Shown here piece after piece: positions 35,697 through 43,112 of a stretch of DNA of 64,000 bases. The stretch is from Bog-756 sp963713625. Lineage in GTDB: Bacteria > Actinomycetota > Acidimicrobiia > Acidimicrobiales > RAAP-2. The stretch is taken from the NCBI GenBank assembly GCA_963713625.1, contig CAVQMN010000011.1, positions 372,001 through 436,000 on the forward strand, in the 5' to 3' direction. Numbering within the stretch: the stretch's first letter is position 1; every line of letters begins with the position of its first letter. The notes under the pieces were generated by a model, which was not told the DNA's origin, made no database searches, and worked only from the letters and a program-made list of their open reading frames with translations. The position numbers and the translations under genes were made by a program.

Positions 35697-36210
35697 AACA
35701 GCACCACCCCAGTAGAGTTTGACATTAGTGGCTTCGATCACCGTCTACTCACTGAACGGGTGACGAATCCGTTCCGATGTTTGAACGCGATCCGGTCGGG
35801 GACGACCATGAGCGGCTGCCGGTGAGATCCTCTTCAAATTGAGGGAGCGGGCAGGACGTTTGACCCAAGCCCTTCGCATTTTCGGCTTGGACGAACACGT
35901 CATGGCCACGGTTTTGGTCCAGACCAGTCAGTTCGAGGTTGTCGAGGTTGTCGAGGTTGTCGAGGTTGTCGAGGTTGTCGAGGTTGTCGAGGTTGTCGTG
36001 TCAGCCAATACCAGATTTCTCGCGAATCCACACCACGTACTTCGTGATCGGTCCAACGGCGGTCCAGGTGTCCCCGGCGTCTTGGTTGCCGCAGCCGATG
36101 AGGTCGCATTTGTTTCATTTGTCCCACTAGCGTTTCAGGGCCAATAGGGCCAATTAGGGCCGTGGGTCACGAACGGACCTAACCGGATACGGTCTCGAGC
36201 CTGTGACTGG
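35624..36210. other. Intergenic region with 9-bp minisatellite
   Basis: Besides the GH5 flank repeat and the minisatellite at 35932-35997, the minus strand at about 35995-36110 has a stop-free piece reading CDLIGCGNQDAGDTW and VGPITKYVVWIREKSG before a stop; it has no start codon in frame. Nothing else is recognisable. Confidence 0.5.
35932..35997. repeat. 9-bp tandem repeat (GTCGAGGTT)n
   Basis: Six perfect direct copies of GTCGAGGTT at 35941-35994, preceded by one degenerate copy (TTCGAGGTT) and followed by GTC. The period is three codons, so a frame across it would encode a Val-Glu-Val repeat. Confidence 0.97.
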
Positions 36211-36894
36211 TCACCGAGTCTCCTGCTGGACCGCGGCCACCGGTGATCCGGCTAGGGTCGGTTTGGTTCGGTCAAGTTCGTCGAGTTTGCTCTGAATCTG
36301 GGCGATATATTCTTCAGCATTGCCATGGTAGTGAGCAATCGCCAAATCCATGCGAAGTGGGAACCATTTTGTGTTTGCAATCGTTCCGTAGTCGATCGTC
36401 GTCGGCTTTTGGTTGTTGGAAGCTAAAAAACGGACTCTTCCGATGGCGTCGTTGCAGTCGAACCCGAGCATCTTTTCGAAGAGACACTCTCGAGTCTGTG
36501 TTTTTCCTATGAAAATAACCCGTCTGCTTGTAATCCAAATGGTACCCACGTCAATATGGGTGGGTACCATGGCTCCCTTGCTGTGCTGTCCGCCCCTCCG
36601 CCCAGCGCGATAGCGGACACCGAGTCCAATTGGAGTAGAAACGCCGTTGGAGGCGCCTTGGTACTGGCCCGGACCAAGCCGGTCTTCAACAAGAGCTGCG
36701 TTGGGCACATAACCGATTATCAACTCGCCAGGTCTGCAAAAAATCTCTGACGTATCTTCGCCTGGGACGCCTCCTGCATTTTCGAGTAGACAACTGTAAA
36801 CGCTGCGCTGAGATTGCCATTCAATGAACTCGCGTAGGTACTGCTCGCGAGCACTTGTTTCCTTGCGCTTCACCTTCGCACTGGATGTCTGCAT
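36211..36894 (-). CDS. PH/GRAM-like domain protein
   Basis: A 227-aa protein without signal peptide or membrane helix. The centre resembles bacterial PH/GRAM-like domains: GTIWITSRRVIFIGKTQTRE, then CLFEKMLGFDCN, the pattern of a two-strand hairpin ending in Arg-Val-Ile-Phe. The N-terminal 30 residues are charged, and the C-terminus (EEYIAQIQSKLDELDRTKP) is helical. Lower GC than neighbours points to transfer. The role is unknown; such domains often bind membranes or partner proteins. A 44-aa gene ends 9 nt upstream on the same strand. Confidence 0.75.
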   Translation of the reverse strand: MQTSSAKVKRKETSAREQYLREFIEWQSQRSVYSCLLENAGGVPGEDTSEIFCRPGELIIGYVPNAALVEDRLGPGQYQGASNGVSTPIGLGVRYRAGRRGGQHSKGAMVPTHIDVGTIWITSRRVIFIGKTQTRECLFEKMLGFDCNDAIGRVRFLASNNQKPTTIDYGTIANTKWFPLRMDLAIAHYHGNAEEYIAQIQSKLDELDRTKPTLAGSPVAAVQQETR

Positions 36895-37325
36895 TGAGAA
36901 ACATTATCTACCGCCGTAGTGCAGCTGCCACTTGCCGTTAGTTGTCAGAACGAGCCGACCACTCTCTTCCGGTTCAGGGAGGGAAGGAAACCGACCGTCG
37001 TAGTTGGCGATCGCAAATTCAGTTATCTCTTCCGCCATGTGCTCACCCTACGAGCGATCGAGGGAATGAGCAGCGCAATTGGACTAGCCGAGGTAGAGAA
37101 GGTGGACGGGTCGGACCTGGCACGTCACCTGACGCGGACGAACACGCGTTCGAGTTAAGGTCAAGGTCATGGTTTCCCATGGACGCATCATCGGAGTGGT
37201 TCCGGCTGAGGACGGCTACCACGGCGAGTGTTGGTGCTGTCACCGCTTTACAGGTTCTCGTGGATACCCGACGATGCGGGAAGCCACCCAAGATCCTGAA
37301 GTCCGCATCCACCGCTGTGAAAGTT
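36895..37325. other. Region between PH-like gene and IS256 element
   Basis: Apart from the 44-aa gene at 36904-37038, this stretch shows no supported gene; plus-strand frames here look random. Confidence 0.45.
36904..37038 (-). CDS. 44-aa hypothetical protein upstream of PH-like gene
   Basis: A short frame from ATG 37038 to TAA 36904 encodes an acidic start (MAEEITEFAIANYDGRF) and a C-terminal RLVLTTNGKWQLHYGG. AGGGTGA lies 5-7 nt upstream of the ATG, a good ribosome site, and the stop is 9 nt before the PH-like start, the spacing of an operon. Codon choice looks like that of the PH-like gene. No family is recognised. Confidence 0.55.
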   Translation of the reverse strand: MAEEITEFAIANYDGRFPSLPEPEESGRLVLTTNGKWQLHYGGR

Positions 37326-38750
37326 CACGTCCACACACGTGGTGTACGCCTCGGGCCCCGGTGAGCTCATCTTGAGCTGACCATCCCCCTGACGCGACGA
37401 CCACCGCATCAATCTTCAAGTTCCGTCCAAAGAACACGAAGGAGAAGATGCGGTGGAAGTCACCAACACGATGGGCGCTGCCGAGTTGCTGCGCAAGTAT
37501 CTCACCGAGGCCGACCCTGACCTGGTGCGATCCATGGTCCAGAGCTTCGCCGAGGCCCTGATGTCAGCCGAGGCCAGCGGCCTGTGCAACGCCGAGTACG
37601 GCGAGGTCAGCCCCGAGCGGGTGAACTCGAGGAATGGCTACCGATCCCGGCGCTGGGACACGAGGGCAGGCACGATCGACCTGGCCATCCCCAAGCTGCG
37701 GTCCGGGAGCTACTTCCCGGACTGGCTCATCGAGCCCCGGCGGCGGGCCGAACGGGCCCTGGTGGCCGTGGTGGCCCAGTGCTACGTCGAAGGGGTCTCG
37801 ACCAGGCGGGTGGACGACGTGGTCAAGTCCATGGGGATCACCGGCATCTCCAAGTCCCAGGTGTCAGAGCTGGCCAAGTCCCTGGACGAGACGGTGGCGG
37901 CCTTCCGCAACCGTCCCCTCGATGCCGGTCCCTACACCTACCTCTGGGTGGACGCCCTGACGCAGAAGGTCAGAGAGGGTGGGCGGATCGTGAACGTGGC
38001 CGTCATCGTGGCCACCGGGGTGAACGCCGACGGCCACCGGGAGATCCTGGGTGTCGAACTCATCACCACCGAGGACGGCGCCGGATGGACGGCCTTCCTC
38101 CGGGGCCTGGTGGCCCGGGGCCTGTCCGGGGTGGCTCTGGTCGTCTCCGACGCCCACCAGGGTCTGGTCGACGCCATCGCCTCGGTGCTGCCCGGAGCGG
38201 CCTGGCAGCGGTCGTCGGGTCCACTTCGTGCGCAACGTGCACACCAAGGTGCCCAAGACGGCCCAGTCCATGGTGGGTGCCCTCATCCGGTCCATCTTCG
38301 AGCAGCCCGACGCCGAACAGGTCCATGCCCAGCACGCCCGGGTGGTCGAGCAGCTCCACGAGCGCTTCCCCGATGCTGCCGCCATGCTGGTGGAGGGCGA
38401 GGCCGACATCTTGGCCTTCGCCTCGTTCCCGAAGGAGCACTGGCGACAGATTTGGTCCAACAACCCCCAGGAGCGGCTGAACAAGGAGATCCGCCGGCGC
38501 ACCGACGTCGTCGGGATCTTCCCCAACCGGACCGCGGTCATCCGGCTGGTCGGCGCCGTGCTCGCCGAACAGCACGACGAGTGGGCTGTCGCCCGTCGCT
38601 ACATGGGCATCGAGTCCCTGGCCAAAGCCCGACTGCGGGTGATGGAAGGAATCAGCGAGGAGGTGGCTCTGGCAGAACTCGCCGACGTCAGTTAGAACAA
38701 CAACCGAAGATCGATGTGGTGGTCGTCGTTACACCATGGGTCTGGACGTG
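37326..38750 (+). mobile_element. IS256-family insertion sequence
   Basis: The element is built around a mutator-type transposase. Inverted matches flank it: CGACGACCACCGCATCAATC (from 37395) against the complement of 38706-38730, and further out CACGTCCACACACGTGGTGT (from 37326) against the complement of about 38733-38750. On the left the two blocks are separated by about 45 nt that are absent on the right, so the left end may carry an insertion or my outer boundary may be wrong. No target duplication could be settled by eye. Confidence 0.6.
37453..38695 (+). pseudogene. IS256-family transposase, frameshifted
   Basis: A mutator/IS256 DDE transposase. The N-terminal part has RNGYRSRRWDTRAGTIDLAI and the first acidic residue in TYLWVDALTQKVREGG; the second lies in VALVVSDAHQGL. 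Just after AAWQR (about 38212) the frame runs off, while the family continuation VHFVRNVHTKVPKTAQ is in the next frame and runs to 38695, carrying the third acidic residue in NNPQERLNKEIRRRTDVVG. One extra base in the TCGTCGG at 38209-38215 explains the break. All catalytic residues are present, so one base separates it from an intact gene of about 414 codons. Confidence 0.93.
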
Positions 38751-39431
38751 GCCGCTGTGAAATTTTAATAATCGCAGCTTGCACCCTGTAGGAACGATTC
38801 CCGATCATCGATCCGATCGACCTTTTTATCCGTTGGGACCTGGCCCCAAAAGGCGAGGATGTGACTCGACGAGAAAAGAACGTAGAAGTTCAAAAACAGG
38901 ACTCCGAGCATCCGTCTGTTATCGGGTGATTCGGGTTGCGGGCCATGCCGGCAAAGTGCATACTTGCCGACGGGTGCGCATTGATCCCGGGGACGTAGTT
39001 GGTCGCCTGTTCCCGGGTGAGCGAATGGCGAAACCGGCACCTGTTCGGGGGGGCGGGGACCAAAAGATGGGCGGAGGCGGATGAAAGCGATGCAGCTTTT
39101 CAGCCAGGGTCGAGGTGGAGCAGTGCTCCTTTTCGGCGCGCCCATCGGAGGGCCCTCGGTTCCCGAACGACATTCGGCGGCCTCTGTTGGTTCAAGAGGG
39201 CCGTCACCCTTCAGCCACGCTTCATTGGATGAGGCTCGGCTGGGGGGATCTGTTGGGGGCCATGGCGGATGAGTACCGCTATGGCCTTGTCTCCCGGAAC
39301 CGTCGTTGGTTCCTGCCAAGGGCGACGTGTCGGTCAACAGGGAGTATCTGTTCGTCTGGTGTGTGACGGACGAGTGAGCAACCTGCCACCCGAGCCACGT
39401 CGTCAACCAAACGAAACCAAGGAGCATCACC
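38751..39431. other. Long leader upstream of exported-protein cluster
   Basis: These 681 bases hold no gene that I can support. They contain two successive hairpins (39258-39286 and 39296-39313) close to the first exported-protein gene and are probably a promoter plus a long 5' untranslated region. Confidence 0.5.
39258..39313 (+). promoter_or_regulatory. Two leader hairpins before the exported-protein gene
   Basis: Hairpin 1 pairs GGCCAT(G)GCGG at 39258-39268 with CCGC(T)ATGGCC at 39276-39286 around the loop ATGAGTA. Hairpin 2 pairs GGAACC (39296-39301) with GGTTCC (39308-39313). They lie 120-175 nt before the ATG at 39432. They could form a regulatory leader, but they match no riboswitch consensus that I can recall. 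Confidence 0.4.
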
Positions 39432-40037
39432 ATGAAGAGCTTGTTCAGTACAAAGAGGCGTGTCGCCGCCGTAGGGCTGGCGGCCGCGCTCGTCTCAACG
39501 GTTGCAGGAATCGCCCTTGCGGGAGGGTTCACCGGTTCGGCCACCACCCAGGTGCCCGTGTCCTCGTCGAGCGCCTGGACGGTGACACTCGGTACCCCGA
39601 ACTGCCCCAACGGTTCGCTTAACCCGGTCACGAACCCACCCGCATGCACGGTGGGATACACGGTGACGAACAACTCGGGTGGGAATCTGACTCTCAATTC
39701 GATCTACGCAACGATCGGAACGATTCTCCCCGGTGGTATGACCCAAACCGTCATCACTCAGGACAACGGCCTGCAGGTTGCCGGCTGCGATGAGGCGGTG
39801 GCCAACCCCAGTGGCACTGACCTGAATCCCAACCAGGCAACGGCGAGCCCGACCAGCTGGTTCACCATCTCGAACAGCTTGCCGACCTCGATCACGCCGC
39901 ACCTCACCTTCGGGAGTTCCTACCCCAACGGGACTTCGTTCACCGGTGGTGTGGCCACGATCGTGTTGAACCCGGAGCCCGTGGTCCAGAACGCCTGTTC
40001 AGGAGCCATGCCGGACATCACGGTTACCGCGGCGTAG
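39432..40037 (+). CDS. Exported SipW/TasA-like surface protein
   Basis: A 201-aa exported protein. A basic start (KSLFSTKRR) precedes a hydrophobic segment (VAAVGLAAALVSTVAGIALAGG) and then Ser/Thr/Asn-rich beta-sandwich-like sequence, CTVGYTVTNNSGGNLTLNSI, as in TasA/camelysin-type proteins processed by SipW-like signal peptidases. Four cysteines in the mature part could form two disulfides. The ATG is preceded by AAGGAG (39418-39423), giving a strong ribosome site. A perfect hairpin follows. No peptidase gene is present in this window. A fibre or surface-layer role is inference. Confidence 0.75.
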   Translation: MKSLFSTKRRVAAVGLAAALVSTVAGIALAGGFTGSATTQVPVSSSSAWTVTLGTPNCPNGSLNPVTNPPACTVGYTVTNNSGGNLTLNSIYATIGTILPGGMTQTVITQDNGLQVAGCDEAVANPSGTDLNPNQATASPTSWFTISNSLPTSITPHLTFGSSYPNGTSFTGGVATIVLNPEPVVQNACSGAMPDITVTAA

Positions 40038-40376
40038 ACGCACCGGGTAGGTGGAGGAGTGAGCTCCGGCTCACTCCTCCACCCGCCGGTCGGCCGGTTC
40101 CGCTGAGAGGCGGGTCACGGGTGAAGGGCGACAGCGAGCACGGGTGACCGTGCAAAGGGCCGGAGCACGCCGAGCGTGGTTCACTCTTCAGCCACTCCTC
40201 CTCGGTCGGGGACCGGTGAGGTCCGAGCGGAGAATGCGCAATGAGGCAAGTGGGAGTTATGGACGACAAGGCGCAGACGGGCAGAGAGGGGTGGACGGGC
40301 GACTTGTACGCGCTCACGTTCTTCCTGGTGGGGGATCCTCCCGGCCTGCGCTCCGCCACCCGGGGAATTCGGTGAA
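40038..40376. other. Intergenic region between exported-protein genes
   Basis: These 339 bases begin with a strong terminator-like hairpin and must contain the promoter of the next gene. No further gene or repeat is recognisable. Confidence 0.5.
40051..40082 (+). terminator. Perfect 14-bp hairpin after exported-protein gene
   Basis: GTGGAGGAGTGAGC (40051-40064), the loop TCCG, and the exact complement (40069-40082). It starts 14 nt after the stop codon. No T-tract follows, but stem length and position fit a terminator. Confidence 0.8.
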
Positions 40377-41021
40377 ATGAGCAGGCCCACGCTCGGTCAC
40401 GGCCTTCTCAAGGTGATCCCCCCTTACGGCCGCCACGGCAAGATCTACCTCTGGCGCCCTCTTGCGCTCGCCGGAGTCATCGCTCGTGTCTTCGGGCGGA
40501 GTGCCCTCAGAATGTTTCCCCCTTACGGCCGTCACGGCAAGATCTACCTCTGGCGCCCGATTGCCTTTGCCGGAGCGATTGCCCTGGCTCTCGGCCTCAG
40601 CGCGGGGGCCTCGTACGCCTTCATCATCAGGGGCGGATCTGCGACGGCGGCACTCAAGGTCGGATCACTCGAAACGGTGACGGTGGCGAGCGCAGGCTCG
40701 CCGTCGTCTCCCCTCCTGCCTGGGTCCAGGGGCGACGTGGTATTCAGCGTGAACAACCCGAACCATTCCCCGGTGTCGCTCATCGGCGTGTCACTGAGGA
40801 GCGCCAGCGCGATCACGACCGGCGCCCCTGGATGCACCACAACCGATGGTCAGCCCGTTGTCGCTCTAAACGTCCCTGCCGTCGATCTCCCGCAGTTGAT
40901 CCCGGCCGACACGACGACAACCGTTCATATGGCGAATGCGGCGGAGATGGACGTCACGGCAACTACCAATTGCCAGGGTGCGATCTTCACCATCCCCTTG
41001 ACCATCACGGTGGGGCCATGA
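40377..41021 (+). CDS. Exported SipW/TasA-like protein, duplicated N-terminus
   Basis: A 214-aa exported protein. The peptide PPYGRHGKIYLWRP occurs twice (residues 15-28 and 48-61), each followed by a hydrophobic stretch (LALAGVIARVFG and IAFAGAIALALGLSAGASYA), so the signal region has been duplicated with a 99-nt period. The mature part (GSATAALKVGSLETVTV, then SRGDVVFSVNNPNHSPVSLI) is of the TasA-like type, as in the gene at 39432. Its stop codon overlaps the next start (ATGA at 41018-41021), so the two are translationally coupled. Ribosome site weak. Confidence 0.75.
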   Translation: MSRPTLGHGLLKVIPPYGRHGKIYLWRPLALAGVIARVFGRSALRMFPPYGRHGKIYLWRPIAFAGAIALALGLSAGASYAFIIRGGSATAALKVGSLETVTVASAGSPSSPLLPGSRGDVVFSVNNPNHSPVSLIGVSLRSASAITTGAPGCTTTDGQPVVALNVPAVDLPQLIPADTTTTVHMANAAEMDVTATTNCQGAIFTIPLTITVGP

Positions 41022-42649
41022 AGAGCGGCCGGGCATCAACCCGGGCACGCCTCATGGCGATACGTCGGCGTCGGCGGAACCGCCAACGTCGCAGGGTGGC
41101 TGGACTCAGCATCATCGTCCTATCCATCGTCGTCGGCGTGTTCTTCTCTGCAGGTACTGCGTTCGCATACCTGGCGTTCTCGACGAGCAGCAGTTTGCCG
41201 GTGGCGGTTGCCGGGACCTTGCCCCAGGGGTCGATACCGACCGTCACGGTCAGTCCTTCCCGAGATCAGACGGTGACCATCACCTTCCCGGCTGAGCGGA
41301 CTGGCGATGGGGCTCAGATCACCTCGTACTCCGTCACCCGATACGACGGATACACCAATGCGCCTGCTGGTTCGATCAGCGGTTCGTGTTCCGCTGGATC
41401 GACGATCGTTTCTTGTACTGACGTGCCCGGCGCCGGTTCCTGGAGGTACGCGGATGCGCCGACCTATGGCTCGAACTGGGTCGGTGGCGAGAGCACCGAG
41501 AGCGCCCCGGTGCTCATCGCTGGAGCCACTGGCCTCAGCCCGGCCGGTGGAGTCGTGGGCTCGAGCGCTCAGATCGCGGTCCATGGATTTCTCCCGTCGA
41601 AGGCGCTCACGGTCACGGTGGGCGGGGCCGTCGCCACAATCGACTCAGGTGGGGCCACCGATCCTGACGGGAACTCGGTGGTGACGTTCACCATCCCTCC
41701 GCTCTCGGGCGGCGCCGAGGAGGTGGTGGTGTCCGACGGAACCGATTCGGCAACGTCGAATACGAACTTCATGGTCAACCCGGCTGTGAGCCTGTCGACC
41801 TCGAGTGGCTCGATCGGCACCACTGGAGTGACCCTCACGGGCACCGGATACATTTCCGGAAAGACGGTCACTGCGAGCTTCGCGGGATCACCCCTCACCC
41901 TCACGCCAGCGGAACCGACGGTCAACCCGACCGGGACGTGGTCGGCCACATTTACCGTTCCGATCGTCCCGAACGGACCGCAAGTTGTCGCGGCGGACGA
42001 CGCCGGTGGAGCGAGCGCGGCGACCGGTTTCACCGTCACGGGGTCGGTGTCGCCACCGGTATCGGCCACCGCCACCGGTCTCAACCCGATCAGCGGCGCC
42101 GCGGGCATCGGAGTAACGATCAGTGCGCAAGGCTTCCCCGCCGACCAGGCCCTCACGGTCGTGGTGGACGGCGCCAATGCCACTATCACCGCAGGTGGGA
42201 CCACAGATACTCATGGCAGCACCACCCTCACCTTCACCGTCCCGTCGGTGCCGAGCGGCGCCCAGAAGGTAGTGGTGTCCGACGGCACTGTCTCTGCCAC
42301 CTCGGACACGGACTTCACGGTAACCGCGGGGACCCCGACGACAACGACCGGACCGATCGTCGTCAGCGGGTGTGTTGTTGCGCCGAAGGCCGACTGTTCA
42401 GGCGCGAACCTGACCGGCGCGAACTTCGCCGGGGACAACCTCGCCGGGGCCAACCTCGCCGGGGCGAACCTGGCCGGCGCAAATCTCGCCGGTGCGAACC
42501 TGACCGGTGCCAACCTGACCGGTGCAAACCTCGCCGGCGCCACGCTGACCGGCACGAACCTCTCCGGGGTCATCTGGGGGCGGACCACTTGTCCCGACGG
42601 CACCGTCAGCGACAAGGATGACGGAACCTGCGTCAACAGCCTCGGCTGA
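41018..42649 (+). CDS. Surface protein with IPT/TIG-like and pentapeptide repeats
   Basis: A 543-aa exported protein. A very basic start (RLMAIRRRRRNRQRRR) precedes a signal helix (VAGLSIIVLSIVVGVFFSAG). Then come a fibronectin III-like segment (VTITFPAERTGDGAQITSYS) and three IPT/TIG-like repeats of about 85 residues, the first and third very similar (GLSPAGGVVGSSAQIAVHGF and GLNPISGAAGIGVTISAQGF). A TTTTG linker leads to about ten pentapeptide units of the type GANLA/GANLT and a short Cys-containing end (TTCPDGTVSDKDDGTC). It overlaps the preceding gene by 4 nt. A cell-surface or matrix role is likely by architecture. Confidence 0.82.
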   Translation: MKSGRASTRARLMAIRRRRRNRQRRRVAGLSIIVLSIVVGVFFSAGTAFAYLAFSTSSSLPVAVAGTLPQGSIPTVTVSPSRDQTVTITFPAERTGDGAQITSYSVTRYDGYTNAPAGSISGSCSAGSTIVSCTDVPGAGSWRYADAPTYGSNWVGGESTESAPVLIAGATGLSPAGGVVGSSAQIAVHGFLPSKALTVTVGGAVATIDSGGATDPDGNSVVTFTIPPLSGGAEEVVVSDGTDSATSNTNFMVNPAVSLSTSSGSIGTTGVTLTGTGYISGKTVTASFAGSPLTLTPAEPTVNPTGTWSATFTVPIVPNGPQVVAADDAGGASAATGFTVTGSVSPPVSATATGLNPISGAAGIGVTISAQGFPADQALTVVVDGANATITAGGTTDTHGSTTLTFTVPSVPSGAQKVVVSDGTVSATSDTDFTVTAGTPTTTTGPIVVSGCVVAPKADCSGANLTGANFAGDNLAGANLAGANLAGANLAGANLTGANLTGANLAGATLTGTNLSGVIWGRTTCPDGTVSDKDDGTCVNSLG

Positions 42650-43112
42650 CCGAGGATCAACCGCCCGTGCTTCCGGCCGGCGTCAGCCCTCGGCGCTCGC
42701 ATGCGACCAGATGCCGAACGCCGCAGGGCCGGGTGTGGGGGCCGGGAGCAATCCGTGAGGCCTCGCTCCGTCCCGGTCGATCCCGTCGATGGCTTTTGGG
42801 GGCGTAGGAAGGATCCCCCGCAAACAGTGGCGCGAATGTTAGAAAGAGCCGGACCCGGAGTCCTGCCAAGTAACCCACGGGCCCGGCTCTCCGTTTGACA
42901 TCGGCAATCCGGTCGATGGGCTTGATTCGCTGTATGCCGGGCCTGGGGCTGTCGGGGCCGACATCCCTGCGCTCCTCGTGCCTCAGGCGATACCTCCAGA
43001 CCGTGCCGTCCAGGGGTTTTCTGGGCCCGCCACCGTAGAGATCCGACGGTTTCGAGACCGTGACGACGTCCTCATGGTGTCGCTCGGTGAGCGGGAGGAT
43101 GATGCGGCCGCC
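42650..43112. other. Convergent intergenic region with hairpin
   Basis: This 463-bp interval lies between the pentapeptide protein gene (plus) and the amidase gene (minus). It holds the hairpin at 42845-42890. No gene is recognisable. Confidence 0.5.
42845..42890. terminator. Hairpin in convergent region
   Basis: AGAGCCGG-A-CCCG (42845-42857) pairs with CGGG-C-CCGGCTCT (42878-42890), with one internal A/C mismatch and a 20-nt loop. It stands 195 nt after the stop of the pentapeptide protein gene. CCGTTTGA follows. Termination function is inferred. Confidence 0.5.

Noticed and set aside
35932..35997. CRISPR array
   Set aside because: Units are 9 bp and directly adjacent with no spacers, so this is a simple minisatellite.
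35839..36147. 102-aa gene across the minisatellite
   Set aside because: Most of the product is the Val-Glu repeat; no ribosome site and no similarity on either side.
38940..39320. Possible cyclic-di-GMP riboswitch in the leader
   Set aside because: Hairpins are present, but the conserved core bases of the known c-di-GMP-I class are not found.
38765..39697. 310-codon minus-strand frame antisense to the exported-protein leader
   Set aside because: Low-complexity composition without domains; it overlaps the 5' end of a well-supported gene on the other strand.
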